This document shows positions 1-5,840 of a stretch of 5,840 nt of DNA, in pieces (within the stretch, counting starts at the first letter, position 1; the number at the start of each line of letters is the position of its first letter). The stretch spans positions 1-5,840 of the forward strand of contig JBDLPS010000116.1 in assembly GCA_039800965.1 (NCBI GenBank), in the 5' to 3' direction. Under the pieces are notes generated by a model. That model saw only the letters and a program-made list of their open reading frames with translations, searched no databases and was not told the DNA's origin. Source of the stretch: ZC4RG30 sp039800965 (GTDB lineage Bacteria; Pseudomonadota; Gammaproteobacteria; Steroidobacterales; Steroidobacteraceae). The translations under genes and the position numbers were made by a program.

Positions 1-2
1 AA

Positions 3-464
3 TCGCTTGCCGAGTCCAAGCCCGCCCCGGTCGCGGCTGCACCGGCACCGGCACCCGAGACCAAGTCCGTGAAACCCGTGACGGCGGAACCGGTGCCCGA
101 GCCCAGCAAGCCCGCCGCCGCCGAGCCCAAGAAGCCCGCTGCCGCCGAGCCCAAGACGCCTGCTGCCCCCGAGCACAAGAAGCCCGCCGCCGCCGAGCCC
201 AAGAAGTCCGCCACAGCGGAAACGAAGAAGCCGCCGGCGGAAAAGGGCAAGCCCTGGTTCGTCCAGCTCGGGGTGTTCACCAAGCGCGAGAACGCTGACC
301 AGCTGGTCCGGCAGGTCGCGGCCAAGGGCCAGTCGGCGCATGCCAGTGGCAGCCCGCCGACGGTGCGCGTCCGCATCGGGCCGCTGCCCGACAAGGCCGC
401 CGCGCAGGCCCTCAAGAAGCGCCTCGGCGTGGAAGGCTTCAGCGCCACGATCGTCGCGCCGTGA
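3..464 (+). CDS. dedD: SPOR-domain cell-envelope protein, DedD-like (5' end outside window)
   Basis: The reading frame is already open at the first complete codon (position 3), so the true start and any N-terminal membrane anchor lie upstream. What is visible is a long Pro/Ala/Lys/Glu-rich linker (to about position 251) followed by a C-terminal SPOR domain (about 252-461). The domain opens with PWFVQLGVF, has the strand TVRVRIGPL and the helix AAAQALKKRL, and ends in the final strand FSATIVAP just before the TGA. SPOR domains bind denuded peptidoglycan glycan at the division septum; DedD anchors in the inner membrane and reaches into the periplasm. The symbol rests partly on context: dedD precedes cvpA and purF in Escherichia coli. 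Another SPOR protein in the same place cannot be excluded, because the anchor is not in view. A GTG at 69 is in frame but is not a credible start, since coding continues upstream with the same composition. Confidence 0.85.
   Translation, partial: SLAESKPAPVAAAPAPAPETKSVKPVTAEPVPEPSKPAAAEPKKPAAAEPKTPAAPEHKKPAAAEPKKSATAETKKPPAEKGKPWFVQLGVFTKRENADQLVRQVAAKGQSAHASGSPPTVRVRIGPLPDKAAAQALKKRLGVEGFSATIVAP
108..251 (+). repeat. Six tandem 24-bp units encoding an octapeptide linker repeat
   Basis: Six in-frame 24-bp units encode KPAAAEPK, KPAAAEPK, TPAAPEHK, KPAAAEPK, KSATAETK and KPPAEKGK. Units 1 (108-131) and 4 (180-203) are identical at DNA level and unit 2 differs from them by one silent base, while units 5 and 6 are strongly diverged. 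The array ends directly at the SPOR domain. It most likely forms an extended, charged periplasmic spacer, and repeats of this kind can change length by slippage or unequal recombination. Confidence 0.85.
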
Positions 465-499
465 CCGCAGGTCCGCGCGCGGCGTCGCATGCCATCCGG

Positions 500-505
500 T
501 AAACT
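500..505 (+). promoter_or_regulatory. Weak candidate -10 element upstream of cvpA
   Basis: TAAACT matches the sigma-70 -10 consensus at four of six positions and lies in the only non-coding gap of useful size in the window, 43 nt before the cvpA ATG. No recognisable -35 hexamer is present at 16-18 bp upstream, where the sequence is purely G/C. The call therefore rests on location and a partial match only. Confidence 0.2.
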
Positions 506-529
506 CCACCGCTCATAGCCACGGTGGAG
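504..529 (+). promoter_or_regulatory. Perfect 8-bp inverted repeat upstream of cvpA (operator or 5'-UTR hairpin)
   Basis: CTCCACCG (504-511) and CGGTGGAG (522-529) are exact reverse complements separated by 10 nt. No T-run follows, so this is not an intrinsic terminator for the upstream gene. The right arm contains GGTGGAG, which looks like a ribosome-binding sequence but ends 19 nt before the cvpA ATG, too far for a normal Shine-Dalgarno site. As DNA it could be a dyad operator; as RNA it could be a leader hairpin. It does not resemble the enterobacterial PurR box. Confidence 0.4.
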
Positions 530-548
530 CCACAGCGCCAGTCCAGCC

Positions 549-1037
549 ATGTCAGCAGTGGATTACGTCATCGTCGGCATCCTGCTTCTCTCCGCCCTGG
601 CGGGGCTGTGGCGCGGTTTCCTCAAGGAAGCCTGCGGGCTGGTCACGTGGATCCTTGCCTTCTGGGCGTCCTGGCGTTTCGGCAGCCTCGTCGAACCCTG
701 GCTCGGCGGCATCCTCGTCGATGATCCCTTCCGCACCTGGGCCGGGCGCTCGATCGTCTTCCTGCTCATCCTCGTCCTGGGTGCCCTGGTCGGCGCCTTG
801 CTGTCCTGGCTCGTGCGCCTGTCCCTGCTGCGCACCATGGATCGCGCGCTCGGTTTCTTGTTCGGCGCCCTGCGGGGCGTCTTGATCCTCGGTCTGCTGG
901 TGGTCCTCGGCCAGGCGGCGCGGCTCGATGGCGAAGGGTGGTGGCGGCATTCGCGGCTCGCGCCGGTGCTCACTCCCGTCGCCACGTTCCTGCACGCGCT
1001 CGGTGGAGACCGGTACCGCGGGCTGTTGTCGGACTGA
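549..1037 (+). CDS. cvpA: CvpA family inner-membrane protein
   Basis: The product is 162 residues, the same length as I recall for E. coli CvpA (colicin V production protein family). Hydrophobic segments at about residues 5-22, 29-46, 66-90 and 101-121 suggest four membrane helices. Family-like motifs are LWRGFLKE at 20-27, after the first helix, and MDRALGFLFGALRG at 97-110, leading into the last helix. The C-terminal 40 residues are polar. CvpA was named for its need in plasmid colicin V export; its core role is unclear, but it has been linked to envelope stress and bile or antimicrobial tolerance. The ATG at 549 is the only plausible start: no in-frame alternative lies just upstream, and the first helix begins at once. 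No good Shine-Dalgarno sequence precedes it. purF starts 17 nt after its stop, the classical cvpA-purF pairing. Confidence 0.93.
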   Translation: MSAVDYVIVGILLLSALAGLWRGFLKEACGLVTWILAFWASWRFGSLVEPWLGGILVDDPFRTWAGRSIVFLLILVLGALVGALLSWLVRLSLLRTMDRALGFLFGALRGVLILGLLVVLGQAARLDGEGWWRHSRLAPVLTPVATFLHALGGDRYRGLLSD

Positions 1038-1040
1038 TCC

Positions 1041-1048
1041 AGGACGGA
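1041..1048 (+). promoter_or_regulatory. Ribosome-binding site of purF
   Basis: AGGACGGA lies 6 nt before the ATG at 1055. It decides the start: an in-frame ATG-type start at 938 would add 39 residues, overlap cvpA by 100 nt and place extra residues before the catalytic Cys that must follow the initiator Met. Confidence 0.7.
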
Positions 1049-1054
1049 ATTCCC

Positions 1055-2548
1055 ATGTGCGGCATTGTCGGCATCGTCGGTCGTAGCCCGGTCAACCAGC
1101 AGTTGTATGACGCCCTCACCGGGTTGCAGCACCGCGGCCAGGATGCCGCCGGCATCATGACCATCGACGGCGGCGAGCTCACCACGGTGCGCGGCCGTGG
1201 CCTCGTGCGCGATGTCTTCCAGCAGGCGGACATGGAAACCCTGCGCGGCAACATGGGCATCGGCCACGTGCGCTACCCGACGGCCGGTGGCGACAGCATG
1301 TCCGAGGTCCAGCCGTTCTACGTCAATGCGCCCTACGGCATCTGCCTTGGCCACAACGGCAACCTCACCAACGCCGCCGAGCTCGGCGCCGTGATGATGC
1401 GTGAGGACCGCCGCCACCTGAACACGCGCTCCGACTCCGAGGTGCTGCTCAACGTGCTCGCGTCGGAGCTGCAGCGCGTCGGCAAGACGCATGCGACGCC
1501 GGACGACATCTTCGCCGCCTGCAATGCCGTTTACCGCCGCTGCCGCGGCGCCTACGCCGTCGTCGCGATGATCATCGGCCACGGCCTGCTGGGCTTCCGC
1601 GATCCGCACGGCATACGTCCCCTCGTGCTCGGCCAGCGCCGCAGCGCCACGGGCACCGAATACATGCTGGCCTCCGAAAGTGTCGCGCTGACCATGCTGT
1701 CCTTCGAGCTGGTGCGCGACGTGGCGCCCGGCGAGGCGATCTTCATCGACGAGCAGGGTCGCATGCACTCGAGCCAGTGCGTCACCGAGCCGCATACGCC
1801 CTGCATCTTCGAATACGTCTATTTCGCCCGCCCGGATTCGATCATCGACAACATCTCGGTGAACCGCGCGCGCATGCGCATGGGCGAGAAGCTCGCGGAC
1901 AAGCTGCGTCGCGAACGCCCGGACCACGACATCGACGTCGTCATCCCCATCCCGGATACGAGCCGCACCTGTGCGCTGCAGCTGGCCCAGAAGCTCGGCA
2001 TCAAGTACCGCGAAGGCTTCAACAAGAACCGCTACATCGGCCGCACCTTCATCATGCCGGGGCAGGAGCAGCGCACGAAATCCGTGCGCCGCAAGCTCAA
2101 CGCCATCGACATCGAATTCCGCGGCAACAACGTACTGCTGGTCGACGACTCCATCGTCCGCGGCACCACGTCCGCGCAGATCATCGAGCTGGCCCGCGAG
2201 GCCGGTGCGAAGAAAGTCTATTTCGCCTCGGCTGCGCCGCCGGTGCGCTACCCCTACGTCTATGGCATCGACATGCCGGCCGCATCCGAGCTCGTCGCTG
2301 CCGGCCGGGACGAGGCGCAGGTCGCCAGGGCCATCGGCGCGGACTGGCTGATCTACCAGGACCTCGATGACCTCGTCTCCGCCTGTCGCCACGACGATGC
2401 GCACATCCGCGATTTCGACACGTCGTGCTTCTCCGGCAAGTACGTCACCGGCGACGTGACCCCCGAGTACCTCGCCCGCCTGCAGAGCGAGCGCAACGAC
2501 GGCGCGCGGGTCGCCCAGCGCGACGCGCAGCCCAAGTCCGCCGGCTGA
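1055..2548 (+). CDS. purF: Amidophosphoribosyltransferase (glutamine PRPP amidotransferase)
   Basis: The enzyme catalyses the first committed step of de novo purine synthesis in the cytoplasm: glutamine, PRPP and water give 5-phosphoribosylamine, glutamate and pyrophosphate. The 497-residue product starts MCGIVGIVG, so Cys2 becomes the N-terminal nucleophile after Met removal, with no propeptide, as in E. coli PurF (505 residues). Glutaminase residues are visible: R73 in GHVRYPTAGG, N101-G102 in GHNGNL and D127 in NTRSDSE. FARPDS is at 257-262. The mobile loop that closes over PRPP runs from about K324 and contains YIGRTFIMPGQ. The PRPP-binding motif VLLVDDSIVRGTT is at 360-372. Similarity to the E. 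coli protein continues to the C-terminal tail, so the gene appears intact. It follows cvpA by 17 nt. I found no PurR-type box, so control by purines is not evident from this window. Confidence 0.98.
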   Translation: MCGIVGIVGRSPVNQQLYDALTGLQHRGQDAAGIMTIDGGELTTVRGRGLVRDVFQQADMETLRGNMGIGHVRYPTAGGDSMSEVQPFYVNAPYGICLGHNGNLTNAAELGAVMMREDRRHLNTRSDSEVLLNVLASELQRVGKTHATPDDIFAACNAVYRRCRGAYAVVAMIIGHGLLGFRDPHGIRPLVLGQRRSATGTEYMLASESVALTMLSFELVRDVAPGEAIFIDEQGRMHSSQCVTEPHTPCIFEYVYFARPDSIIDNISVNRARMRMGEKLADKLRRERPDHDIDVVIPIPDTSRTCALQLAQKLGIKYREGFNKNRYIGRTFIMPGQEQRTKSVRRKLNAIDIEFRGNNVLLVDDSIVRGTTSAQIIELAREAGAKKVYFASAAPPVRYPYVYGIDMPAASELVAAGRDEAQVARAIGADWLIYQDLDDLVSACRHDDAHIRDFDTSCFSGKYVTGDVTPEYLARLQSERNDGARVAQRDAQPKSAG

Positions 2549-2550
2549 TA

Positions 2551-2571
2551 CGCCGGGCAGGCTGACCGGCG
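2551..2571 (+). promoter_or_regulatory. Possible small hairpin abutting the kinase start codon
   Basis: CGCCGG (2551-2556) pairs exactly with CCGGCG (2566-2571) across a 9-nt loop that holds the best Shine-Dalgarno-like bases for the kinase gene (part of GGGCAGG, 2555-2561). The ATG follows at 2573. A 6-bp G/C stem is not rare by chance in such GC-rich DNA, so a role in limiting kinase translation is only a possibility. Confidence 0.2.
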
Positions 2572-2572
2572 C

Positions 2573-3823
2573 ATGCGGCTGCTCCTGGTCGAACACGATG
2601 CCCGGCTGCGCGCGCAGTTGCGTCGCCATGTCTGCGCTGTCTGGCCCGATGCACTGCTTACCGGCCATCCGCCCGATGCCGCCGGTCCGCTCCCGCCGGA
2701 ATTCCTCGCCCAGGGCTTCGATGCGGTGCTGCTCGCCGAATCGTGGCCGGGCGGCGATGGTCTGTCCTGGCTCAAGGACCTCGCCGCGCGGCCCGGCTTC
2801 GCGCCGCTGCTGTTCATCGTCGATCGCATCGACGGCGAAGTGGCCGCCCTGGCACGCGTATTCGGTGCCTTTGCCGTGATCGCCCGCGAAGACATCGGCG
2901 GCGAACGGTTCATCGACGCGCTCCGCGAAGCCTCGCGCACGCGCCAGCGCGCGCTGGCGGACTGGCGGGTGTCACACGCCGGCGAGGCATCGCGTTCCTT
3001 CGGCGCCATACGCATACCAGGCTACCGCTGCGTGCGCCGCATCCCCGGTGGCACCGCGTCGCAGCTCTACATCGCCGAGAGCGAGAAGCTCGGCAGCCTC
3101 GTGGCGGTCAAAGTCACGCCCTCGCTGCACGATGCCGAAGGCACGGATCGGGCTTTCGAGCGCTTCCTGCAGGAATACGAGATCGGGCGCGCCCTGCGCC
3201 ATCCCCACATCGTGCTGAGCCACGAGCTCGGCGTCGCCGACGACCACGCTTACCTCGTGATGGAATACTTCCGCGAAGGCGACCTGCGTCGCCGCATGCA
3301 GGCGGGCTTCAGCGTCGAACAGGCACTCGCGCTCGCCATACAGGTCGCGCGTGGCCTGCACGCCCTGCATCGGGCCGGCGTCCTGCATCGCGACCTCAAG
3401 CCGGGCAATGTGCTGATGCGCGCGCCGGACCGCATCGCACTCGGCGATTTCGGGCTGGCCAAGCACGAGGAAGCGGACCTCGCCATGACCGATCCCGGCA
3501 TCATCTTCGGCACGCCGCATTACATGAGCCCGGAGCAGGGGCATGGCGGCCCGGTGGACGCGCGCAGCGATCTTTACAGCCTTGGCGTCATCCTCCATGA
3601 GATGCTCACGGGCGAGCGTCCTTTCACCGACCCCAATCCCATGGCGATCCTCCACAAGCACCGCAATGCGCCCGTTCCGCGCCTGCCGGAATCGCTCCGG
3701 CTGCTGCAGCCGCTGCTCGATCGCCTGCTCGCAAAGGATCCGGCGGACCGCTTCGGGTCTGCGCAGGAGGCCGATTCCGTCCTGTACGACCTGCTGTTGC
3801 AGGTGAAGGGCCTCGCCGCATGA
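2573..3823 (+). CDS. Hanks-type Ser/Thr protein kinase with N-terminal pseudo-receiver domain
   Basis: The 416-residue soluble protein has two parts. Residues 1-125 resemble a response-regulator receiver: LLLVEHDARLR at the first strand, FDAVLLAESWPGGDGL where the phosphoacceptor strand should be, and GAFAVIARED near the end. The phosphoacceptor Asp is Ala55, and the conserved Thr/Ser and Lys appear replaced (about V83 and R105). Residues about 150-410 form a PknB-like kinase: K180 in VAVK, E201 in helix C, HRDLKPGN at 272-279, DFG at 292-294, GTPHYMSPEQ at 313-322, D333 and R393. Catalytic residues are intact, so activity on Ser/Thr is expected, although the glycine loop is atypical. No membrane segment, PASTA or WD40 domain follows. 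It begins 24 nt after purF and overlaps miaE by 4 nt. The start fits receiver strand 1. Substrate and signal are unknown. Confidence 0.92.
   Translation: MRLLLVEHDARLRAQLRRHVCAVWPDALLTGHPPDAAGPLPPEFLAQGFDAVLLAESWPGGDGLSWLKDLAARPGFAPLLFIVDRIDGEVAALARVFGAFAVIAREDIGGERFIDALREASRTRQRALADWRVSHAGEASRSFGAIRIPGYRCVRRIPGGTASQLYIAESEKLGSLVAVKVTPSLHDAEGTDRAFERFLQEYEIGRALRHPHIVLSHELGVADDHAYLVMEYFREGDLRRRMQAGFSVEQALALAIQVARGLHALHRAGVLHRDLKPGNVLMRAPDRIALGDFGLAKHEEADLAMTDPGIIFGTPHYMSPEQGHGGPVDARSDLYSLGVILHEMLTGERPFTDPNPMAILHKHRNAPVPRLPESLRLLQPLLDRLLAKDPADRFGSAQEADSVLYDLLLQVKGLAA
3801..3810 (+). promoter_or_regulatory. Ribosome-binding site of miaE inside the kinase gene
   Basis: AGGTGAAGGG, within the last codons of the kinase gene, ends 9 nt before the miaE ATG at 3820. 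Together with the ATGA overlap it supports this start and means miaE can be translated by reinitiation or by fresh ribosome entry. Confidence 0.6.
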
Positions 3824-4434
3824 TCCTGCGTGCCGGCACTCCCGATGCCTGGGTCGAGGCCGCCGTCGCCCAGTGGCAGGACCTGCTGCGGGACCACGCC
3901 AACTGCGAGAAGAAGGCCGCCTCCACGGCGCTGGCCCTGCTCTTCGCCTATCCGGAAGATCGTCGCCTCGCGCAGCGCATGGCCCGCCTCGCTCGCGAAG
4001 AACTGCGCCATTTCGAGCGGGTGGACAAGCTCATGCAGCAGCTCGACGTCCCGCCGCGGCGTCTTGCCCCGGGGCGCTACGCAGGCGAATTGCGCAGGCA
4101 GCTCGCCACGCAGGATCCGGCGCGCAAACTCGACCTGCTCATTGTCGGCGCGCTCATCGAATCCCGTTCCTGCGAACGCTTCGAGCGCGTCGCCCCGCAC
4201 CTGCCTGAGCCCATCGGCAGCTTCTACGCCGATCTCGCCATCGCGGAACGCCGTCACGAAAGCCTCTACCTCGACCTCGCGCGCGATGCGGCGCGGGCGA
4301 TGAGTGCGGACGAAGCCGCGGCCGAGTCCTTGCTCGCCGCGCGGTTGCAGGTGCTTTCCGGCGCCGAGGCCGAACTCGTCCTGCGTCCGGATCCGCAGTT
4401 CCGTTTCCATTCCGGACTGCCGGTGGCTGCATGA
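3820..4434 (+). CDS. miaE: tRNA 2-methylthio-N6-isopentenyladenosine-37 hydroxylase
   Basis: MiaE is a diiron monooxygenase that hydroxylates the isopentenyl side chain of ms2i6A at position 37 of tRNAs reading UNN codons, giving ms2io6A; it uses oxygen and acts after MiaA and MiaB. The 204-residue helical product shows the full diiron set: E30 in DHANCEKKA, E61xxH64 in REELRHFE, E114 in ALIESRSCERF and E143xxH146 in ERRHESLYL. This is the ferritin-like pattern of two E and two ExxH ligands with spacing usual for MiaE. Length fits the bacterial family. The ATG overlaps the kinase stop (ATGA) and its own TGA overlaps the next ATG, so it is coupled on both sides. In Salmonella, miaE mutants fail to grow aerobically on some TCA-cycle acids, which ties the modification to respiratory metabolism; here that link is only background. 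Confidence 0.95.
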   Translation: MILRAGTPDAWVEAAVAQWQDLLRDHANCEKKAASTALALLFAYPEDRRLAQRMARLAREELRHFERVDKLMQQLDVPPRRLAPGRYAGELRRQLATQDPARKLDLLIVGALIESRSCERFERVAPHLPEPIGSFYADLAIAERRHESLYLDLARDAARAMSADEAAAESLLAARLQVLSGAEAELVLRPDPQFRFHSGLPVAA

Positions 4435-5840
4435 TCCGCCGTGTCGTTGCGCTGTCGCTGCTTGCCACGCTGGCCGCCTGCAGCGGCAAGACGGGCAGCG
4501 ACGTCGATGCGGGTGCCAGCGGCCCCGACGCGGCCGGGCGTGCCGCGACCCGGCATCTGCGGCGCCAGATCGACATGGCCCCCAACACGCTGGACCCTTC
4601 GCTCTCCACCACCGTGCCCACGCAGCGCATCCTCGATGACCTATTCGAGGGGCTCACCCGCATCGATGGCAAGGGCGTGGTCGTGCCGGGCGTGGCGTCG
4701 AGCTGGGAGCGTTCGGCGGATGGCCTCACCTGGACCTTCCACCTGCGCCCCGACGCGCGCTGGTCCAACGGTGATCCGGTCACCGCCCGCGATTTCCTCT
4801 ATGGCTGGCGTCGCACCGTCGACCCCGCCACCGCTGCCGAGTACGCGCAACAGTTCGCGCCCCTGCGCAATGGCCTGGACGTGGCGGCAGGCCGCAAGCC
4901 GGTGGAGGCGCTCGGCGTGCAGATGCTCGACGCACGCACGCTGCGCGTCGAGCTGGCCAGCCCGACGCCGTATTTCCTCTACCTGCTCACCAACAACTAC
5001 TTCGCGCCGCTGCACGAAGCCACCCTCCGCGCCAAGGGCGCGGACTGGACGCGCGTCGGCAACATGGTGTCCAACGGGGCCTTCATGCTGAAGGACCTGG
5101 TCATCAACGGTTCGGTCACGGTGGCGAAGAACCCGCATTACTGGGATGCCGCGGCCGTGCGGCTCGATGCCGTCACCTATTACCCGCTGCCGGACCGTGG
5201 CGCCGCCACGGCGCGTTTCCTCGCGGGTGACGTGGATCTTGCGGACGGCTTCAACATCGACGACATCGACTGGCTGCGCCACGACCTCGGCGACCAGGTG
5301 CGCCTCTCGCCATACTTCGGCATCGTGATGCTCGGCATGCACACGCACCGGGCGCCGTTCGATTCCTTGCCGGTACGCCAGGCGCTGTCCATGGCGGTCG
5401 ACCGCGAGATCCTGGTCGACAAGCTCCTGCGCGGGCTCTTCCTGCCTGCCTATGACTACGTGCCGCCCTACGAAGGTTACGCGCCCGCCGTGCCCGACTG
5501 GGCCACGTGGCCCGCCGAGCGCCGCCATGCGCGGGCGCGCGAGTTGCTTGCGCAGGCGGGGTACACGCCCGGGCACCCGCTGCGGATCGAGCTTGCCCAC
5601 CAGATCACCAGCCCCGATTCCCGCCGCATGCTCGAGGCCATCACCGCGATGTGGCGCATGAACCTCGGCGTGCAGGTCACGTTGTCGACGTCCGAATGGC
5701 GCGTCTTCATGCAGGACCGCCGGCTCGGCAAGCATGGCCTGTTCTGGCACGCCTGGATCGGCGACTACCCGGATCCCTATACCTTCCTGTCGCTGTTCTC
5801 GAAGGAGGACGGCAACAACCATCCGCGTTACGCCAATGAG
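4431..5840 (+). CDS. OppA-like peptide ABC transporter substrate-binding lipoprotein (3' end outside window)
   Basis: The frame stays open for 470 codons to the window edge; OppA-type proteins are about 540 residues, so perhaps 70 are missing. The N-terminus has basic residues (RR), a short hydrophobic stretch and the lipobox LAAC with Cys17, so it is a lipoprotein facing the periplasm. Ser follows the Cys, with no Asp retention signal. SBP_bac_5 family features in order: NTLDPSLSTT, DDLFEGLTRID, GLTWTFHLRPDARWSNGDPV, DFLYGWRRTVDP, NGAFMLKDLVINGSV, NPHYWDAA, QALSMAVDREILV, ARELLAQAGY and WIGDYPDP. D445 in the last matches the OppA Asp that holds the peptide amino terminus. Binding of oligopeptides is likely; the exact ligand is not readable. 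It starts on an ATGA overlap with miaE. No permease or ATPase gene lies within the window, so its transporter partner is unknown. Confidence 0.93.
   Translation, partial: MIRRVVALSLLATLAACSGKTGSDVDAGASGPDAAGRAATRHLRRQIDMAPNTLDPSLSTTVPTQRILDDLFEGLTRIDGKGVVVPGVASSWERSADGLTWTFHLRPDARWSNGDPVTARDFLYGWRRTVDPATAAEYAQQFAPLRNGLDVAAGRKPVEALGVQMLDARTLRVELASPTPYFLYLLTNNYFAPLHEATLRAKGADWTRVGNMVSNGAFMLKDLVINGSVTVAKNPHYWDAAAVRLDAVTYYPLPDRGAATARFLAGDVDLADGFNIDDIDWLRHDLGDQVRLSPYFGIVMLGMHTHRAPFDSLPVRQALSMAVDREILVDKLLRGLFLPAYDYVPPYEGYAPAVPDWATWPAERRHARARELLAQAGYTPGHPLRIELAHQITSPDSRRMLEAITAMWRMNLGVQVTLSTSEWRVFMQDRRLGKHGLFWHAWIGDYPDPYTFLSLFSKEDGNNHPRYANE

Noticed and set aside
504..529. A rho-independent terminator after the SPOR gene
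   Set aside because: The stem is good but no run of T follows it, and the downstream bases are GC-rich.
465..548. A PurR operator expected upstream of cvpA-purF by analogy with E. coli
   Set aside because: No sequence resembling ACGCAAACGTTTTC is present in the spacer; the dyad found there has different arms and spacing.
340..885. A 181-codon + strand frame bridging the SPOR gene and cvpA
   Set aside because: It is an out-of-frame Arg/Ser/Ala/Pro-rich translation overlapping both real genes, with no recognisable domain.
938..1054. An N-terminal extension of PurF by 39 residues
   Set aside because: The nucleophile Cys must be residue 2, a good ribosome-binding site precedes the ATG at 1055, and the extension overlaps the end of cvpA.
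563..2668. A 701-codon open frame on the - strand, antisense to cvpA and purF
   Set aside because: It lies entirely opposite two well-recognised genes, its translation is low-complexity Arg/Ala/Asp/Val-rich with no motif I recognise, and long antisense frames are expected in GC-rich coding DNA.
4441..5091. A 216-codon + strand frame within the OppA-like gene
   Set aside because: It is a shifted frame, rich in Arg, Ser, Pro and Ala, overlapping the true frame that begins at 4431 and runs to the window edge.
4641..5822. A 393-codon open frame on the - strand opposite the OppA-like gene
   Set aside because: The + strand frame has a lipobox and continuous OppA motifs; the antisense product is Val/Arg/His-rich shadow sequence.

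Overview
The window reads as a conserved chromosomal segment of a GC-rich gammaproteobacterium, most likely in or near the Xanthomonadales. The grounds are the high GC with strong third-position G/C bias, the order SPOR protein (dedD-like) - cvpA - purF known from gammaproteobacteria, and the presence of miaE, a tRNA hydroxylase gene typical of this class. Every convincing gene is on the + strand, and I see no transposase, integrase, tRNA, rRNA or CRISPR array.

Layout: (1) positions 3-464 hold the 3' part of a SPOR-domain cell-envelope protein with an octapeptide repeat linker. (2) An 84-nt spacer carries a perfect 8-bp dyad and possibly a weak -10 element. (3) cvpA (549-1037) encodes a small four-helix inner-membrane protein. 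(4) purF (1055-2548) encodes amidophosphoribosyltransferase, the first enzyme of de novo purine synthesis. (5) Positions 2573-3823 encode a Hanks-type Ser/Thr kinase behind a receiver-like domain that has lost its phosphoacceptor Asp. (6) miaE (3820-4434) encodes the diiron hydroxylase acting on ms2i6A37 of tRNA. (7) Positions 4431 to the window end encode the first 470 residues of an OppA-like peptide-binding lipoprotein, cut off by the window edge.

From cvpA onward the genes are spaced 17, 24, -4 and -4 nt apart with no visible terminator, so they look like one transcription unit. The kinase, miaE and the binding protein are joined by two consecutive ATGA stop/start overlaps, which implies translational coupling. 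Housekeeping functions (purine synthesis, tRNA modification, envelope) thus appear with a signalling kinase whose usual phosphorelay input site is gone. The kinase-miaE-oppA trio is the least ordinary part of the window. A functional link between its members is inference, not shown by the sequence.
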